From: Pseudomonas viridiflava
Lineage (GTDB): Bacteria; Pseudomonadota; Gammaproteobacteria; Pseudomonadales; Pseudomonadaceae
Direction of reading: 5' to 3'
NCBI RefSeq assembly: GCF_900582625.1
Contig: NZ_UTIQ01000199.1
Coordinates: 186,001 to 250,000, forward strand
DNA length: 64,000 bases
Position numbers and translations under genes: made by a program. This document shows positions 62,335-64,000 of the stretch, piece by piece (positions within the stretch are counted from its first letter, which is position 1; every line of letters begins with the position of its first letter). The notes beneath the pieces are model-generated. The model worked only from the letters and a program-made list of their open reading frames with translations, was not told the DNA's origin and ran no database searches.

Positions 62335-64000
62335 ATGACTGACGCCATCCGTTATGAAAAAGGCCAGGACAATATCGTCGTTCTGACCATCGATATGCCC
62401 GGCCAAAGTGCCAACACCATGAACGCCGATTACCGTGAGGCCATGGCCGCCACCGTGGCCCGACTGGAAGCCGAGAAGGCCGATATCGCCGGGGTGATCG
62501 TTACCTCGGCGAAGAAAACCTTCTTCGCGGGCGGCGACCTAAATGAGTTGGTGAAAGTCACCAAGGCCGACGCTGCATCGTTCTACCAGATGATCCTCAA
62601 CATCAAAGGCCAACTGCGGCGCCTGGAAACCCTGGGCAAACCGGTGGTGGCGGCAATTAACGGCGCCGCGTTGGGCGGCGGTTGGGAAATTTGCCTGGCC
62701 TGTCATCACCGCATCGCGCTGGACAGCAGCAGCGTGCAGTTGGGCCTGCCGGAAGTAACGCTCGGCCTATTGCCAGGCGGCGGCGGGGTGGTGCGTATGG
62801 TGCGCATCCTCGGGCTGGAGAAAGCGCTGCCGTACTTGGCCGAAGGCAAAAAAGTTCGGCCGGCCGAAGCGCTAAAAGCCGGGCTGATTCACGACCTCGC
62901 CAGCGACCGCGACGATATGCTCGCCAAGGCGCGCGCCTGGATCGTCGCCAATCCAAACGCCGTGCAGCCTTGGGATGTGAAAGGCTACAAAATTCCGGGC
63001 GGCACGCCGTCGAGCCCCAACGTGGCGCAAATGCTCGCCATCGCGCCCTCGGTGCTGCGCGACAAAACCAAAGGCTGCTTCCCGGCACCGGAAAAAATCA
63101 TGTGTGCTGCGGTGGAAGGCGCGCAGGTCGATTTCGACACCGCGCAGCTCATTGAAGCGCGCTATTTCACCGAACTGACCACCGGCCAGGTGGCGAAAAA
63201 CATGATCGGCACGTTCTGGTTTCAGCTCAATGAAATCAACGCCGGCGGCTCGCGGCCCAAAGGGCAACCGGCCTACGTCACGCAAAAAGTCGGTGTGCTG
63301 GGCGCGGGCATGATGGGTGCTGGCATCGCCTATGTGTCGGCGGTGGCGGGCATCGAGGTGGTGCTTAAAGATGTATCGCTGGAAGCGGCCCAGAAAGGCA
63401 AAAGCTACTCGGCCACCTTGTTGGATAAAAAGGTCGGACGTGGGCAAATGACTGCCGAGAAACGCGACGGCATTCTGGCTCGCATCACAGCGTCTGCTGA
63501 TGAGGCGGATTTCAGTGGCTGCGATTTGATCATCGAAGCCGTGTTCGAAGACCGTGACCTGAAAGCCAAAGTGACGGCCGCCGCTGAACGTCATGCCCTG
63601 GCGGATGCTGTGATTGCTTCCAACACATCCACCTTGCCGATCACAGGCCTGGCGAAAGCGGTGGAGAAACAGGACAAGTTTATCGGCCTGCATTTCTTCA
63701 GCCCGGTGGACAAGATGCCGTTGGTGGAAATCATCAAAGGCGCGCATACCAGCGACGAAACCCTGGCGCGCGGCTTCGACTACGTTATGCAGATCAACAA
63801 AACGCCTATCGTGGTTACCGACAGCCGCGGCTTCTTTACCTCGCGGGTGTTTGGCACTTTCACCAATGAAGGCCTCGCCATGCTGGGCGAAGGCGTGAAC
63901 GCGGCGATGATCGAAACCGAAGCGCGTAAAGCCGGTATGCCGGTCGGTCCGTTGGCCATCAGCGATGAAGTGTCGATGAGCCTGATGAACCACATTCGCC
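62335..64000 (+). CDS. Fatty-acid oxidation multifunctional enzyme (enoyl-CoA hydratase/3-hydroxyacyl-CoA dehydrogenase), partial
   Basis: The frame is open from ATG 62335 (AGGAAAAGAA upstream) to the window end, giving 555 visible residues. The N-terminal crotonase domain has the oxyanion segments FFAGGDLNEL (~64-73) and NGAALGGGWEI (~108-118), with the catalytic acidic residue in LGLPEVTLGLLPGGGG (Glu ~138). From about residue 318 the Rossmann motif VGVLGAGMMGAGIA starts the NAD-dependent 3-hydroxyacyl-CoA dehydrogenase. Its catalytic histidine is in GLHFFSPVDKMPLVEII and SNTSTLPI lies nearby. It partners the upstream thiolase in beta-oxidation. The C-terminal dehydrogenase domain continues outside the window. 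Confidence 0.93.
   Translation, partial: MTDAIRYEKGQDNIVVLTIDMPGQSANTMNADYREAMAATVARLEAEKADIAGVIVTSAKKTFFAGGDLNELVKVTKADAASFYQMILNIKGQLRRLETLGKPVVAAINGAALGGGWEICLACHHRIALDSSSVQLGLPEVTLGLLPGGGGVVRMVRILGLEKALPYLAEGKKVRPAEALKAGLIHDLASDRDDMLAKARAWIVANPNAVQPWDVKGYKIPGGTPSSPNVAQMLAIAPSVLRDKTKGCFPAPEKIMCAAVEGAQVDFDTAQLIEARYFTELTTGQVAKNMIGTFWFQLNEINAGGSRPKGQPAYVTQKVGVLGAGMMGAGIAYVSAVAGIEVVLKDVSLEAAQKGKSYSATLLDKKVGRGQMTAEKRDGILARITASADEADFSGCDLIIEAVFEDRDLKAKVTAAAERHALADAVIASNTSTLPITGLAKAVEKQDKFIGLHFFSPVDKMPLVEIIKGAHTSDETLARGFDYVMQINKTPIVVTDSRGFFTSRVFGTFTNEGLAMLGEGVNAAMIETEARKAGMPVGPLAISDEVSMSLMNHIR

Overview
The window reads as chromosomal DNA of a fluorescent Pseudomonas that is not P. aeruginosa. 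Four observations support this: GC-rich coding sequence throughout, many copies of the Pseudomonas REP palindrome (core GGAGCGGCTTTAGCCGC), pyoverdine genes (fpvA, pvdE, pvdO, pvdN, pvdM, pvdP), and three exact PvdS iron-starvation promoter boxes (TAAAT-N16-CGT). No tRNA, rRNA, CRISPR array, transposase or integrase was recognised.

Region 1 (1-21.9 kb, +): three consecutive NRPS genes, the first cut by the window edge, and a hormone-sensitive-lipase-type hydrolase. Visible order: (A)-T / C-A(Asp-like)-T-E-C-A(unassigned)-T / C-A(Ser)-T-E-C-A(Ser)-T-C-A(unassigned)-T-E. There is no thioesterase, and the line ends in an epimerase domain. Region 2 (21.9-33 kb, +): a repeat-rich 670-base spacer, then a probable operon for a Tat-exported flavin amine oxidase, a secreted RidA-like protein, a TonB-dependent receptor and an orphan SsuA-like binding protein. 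After a double REP element comes a compact four-gene block: 2OG-Fe(II) oxygenase, tRNA-dependent cyclodipeptide synthase (CDPS), MFS exporter and FMN-dependent monooxygenase. This block is the best candidate for an undescribed pathway.

Region 3 (33-36.3 kb): a CysI-type sulfite/nitrite reductase with its DUF934 partner, a small exported DUF4174-type protein and a YqaA-like membrane protein. Region 4 (36.4-49.8 kb): the alpha-glucan/trehalose operon glgE-treS/maltokinase-glgB (+), facing a five-gene minus-strand operon (Zn alcohol dehydrogenase, DUF72, EEP phosphatase, ClsB-type cardiolipin synthase, YbhN-like protein). This resembles the P. aeruginosa PA2151-PA2158 stress island. Both operons carry a similar AlgU/sigma-E-like candidate promoter.

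Region 5 (49.8-59.6 kb): fpvA and pvdE, pvdMNO (minus strand) and divergent pvdP, with PvdS boxes before pvdE, pvdM and pvdP. These encode uptake, export and periplasmic maturation of pyoverdine. The peptide NRPS genes at the left end probably belong to the same siderophore but lie about 28 kb away across unrelated genes. No pvdF is present between pvdO and pvdE. Region 6 (59.6-64 kb): a cytochrome c-type protein, a possible 31-residue membrane peptide, and a fatty-acid beta-oxidation thiolase/multifunctional enzyme pair, the latter cut by the window end.
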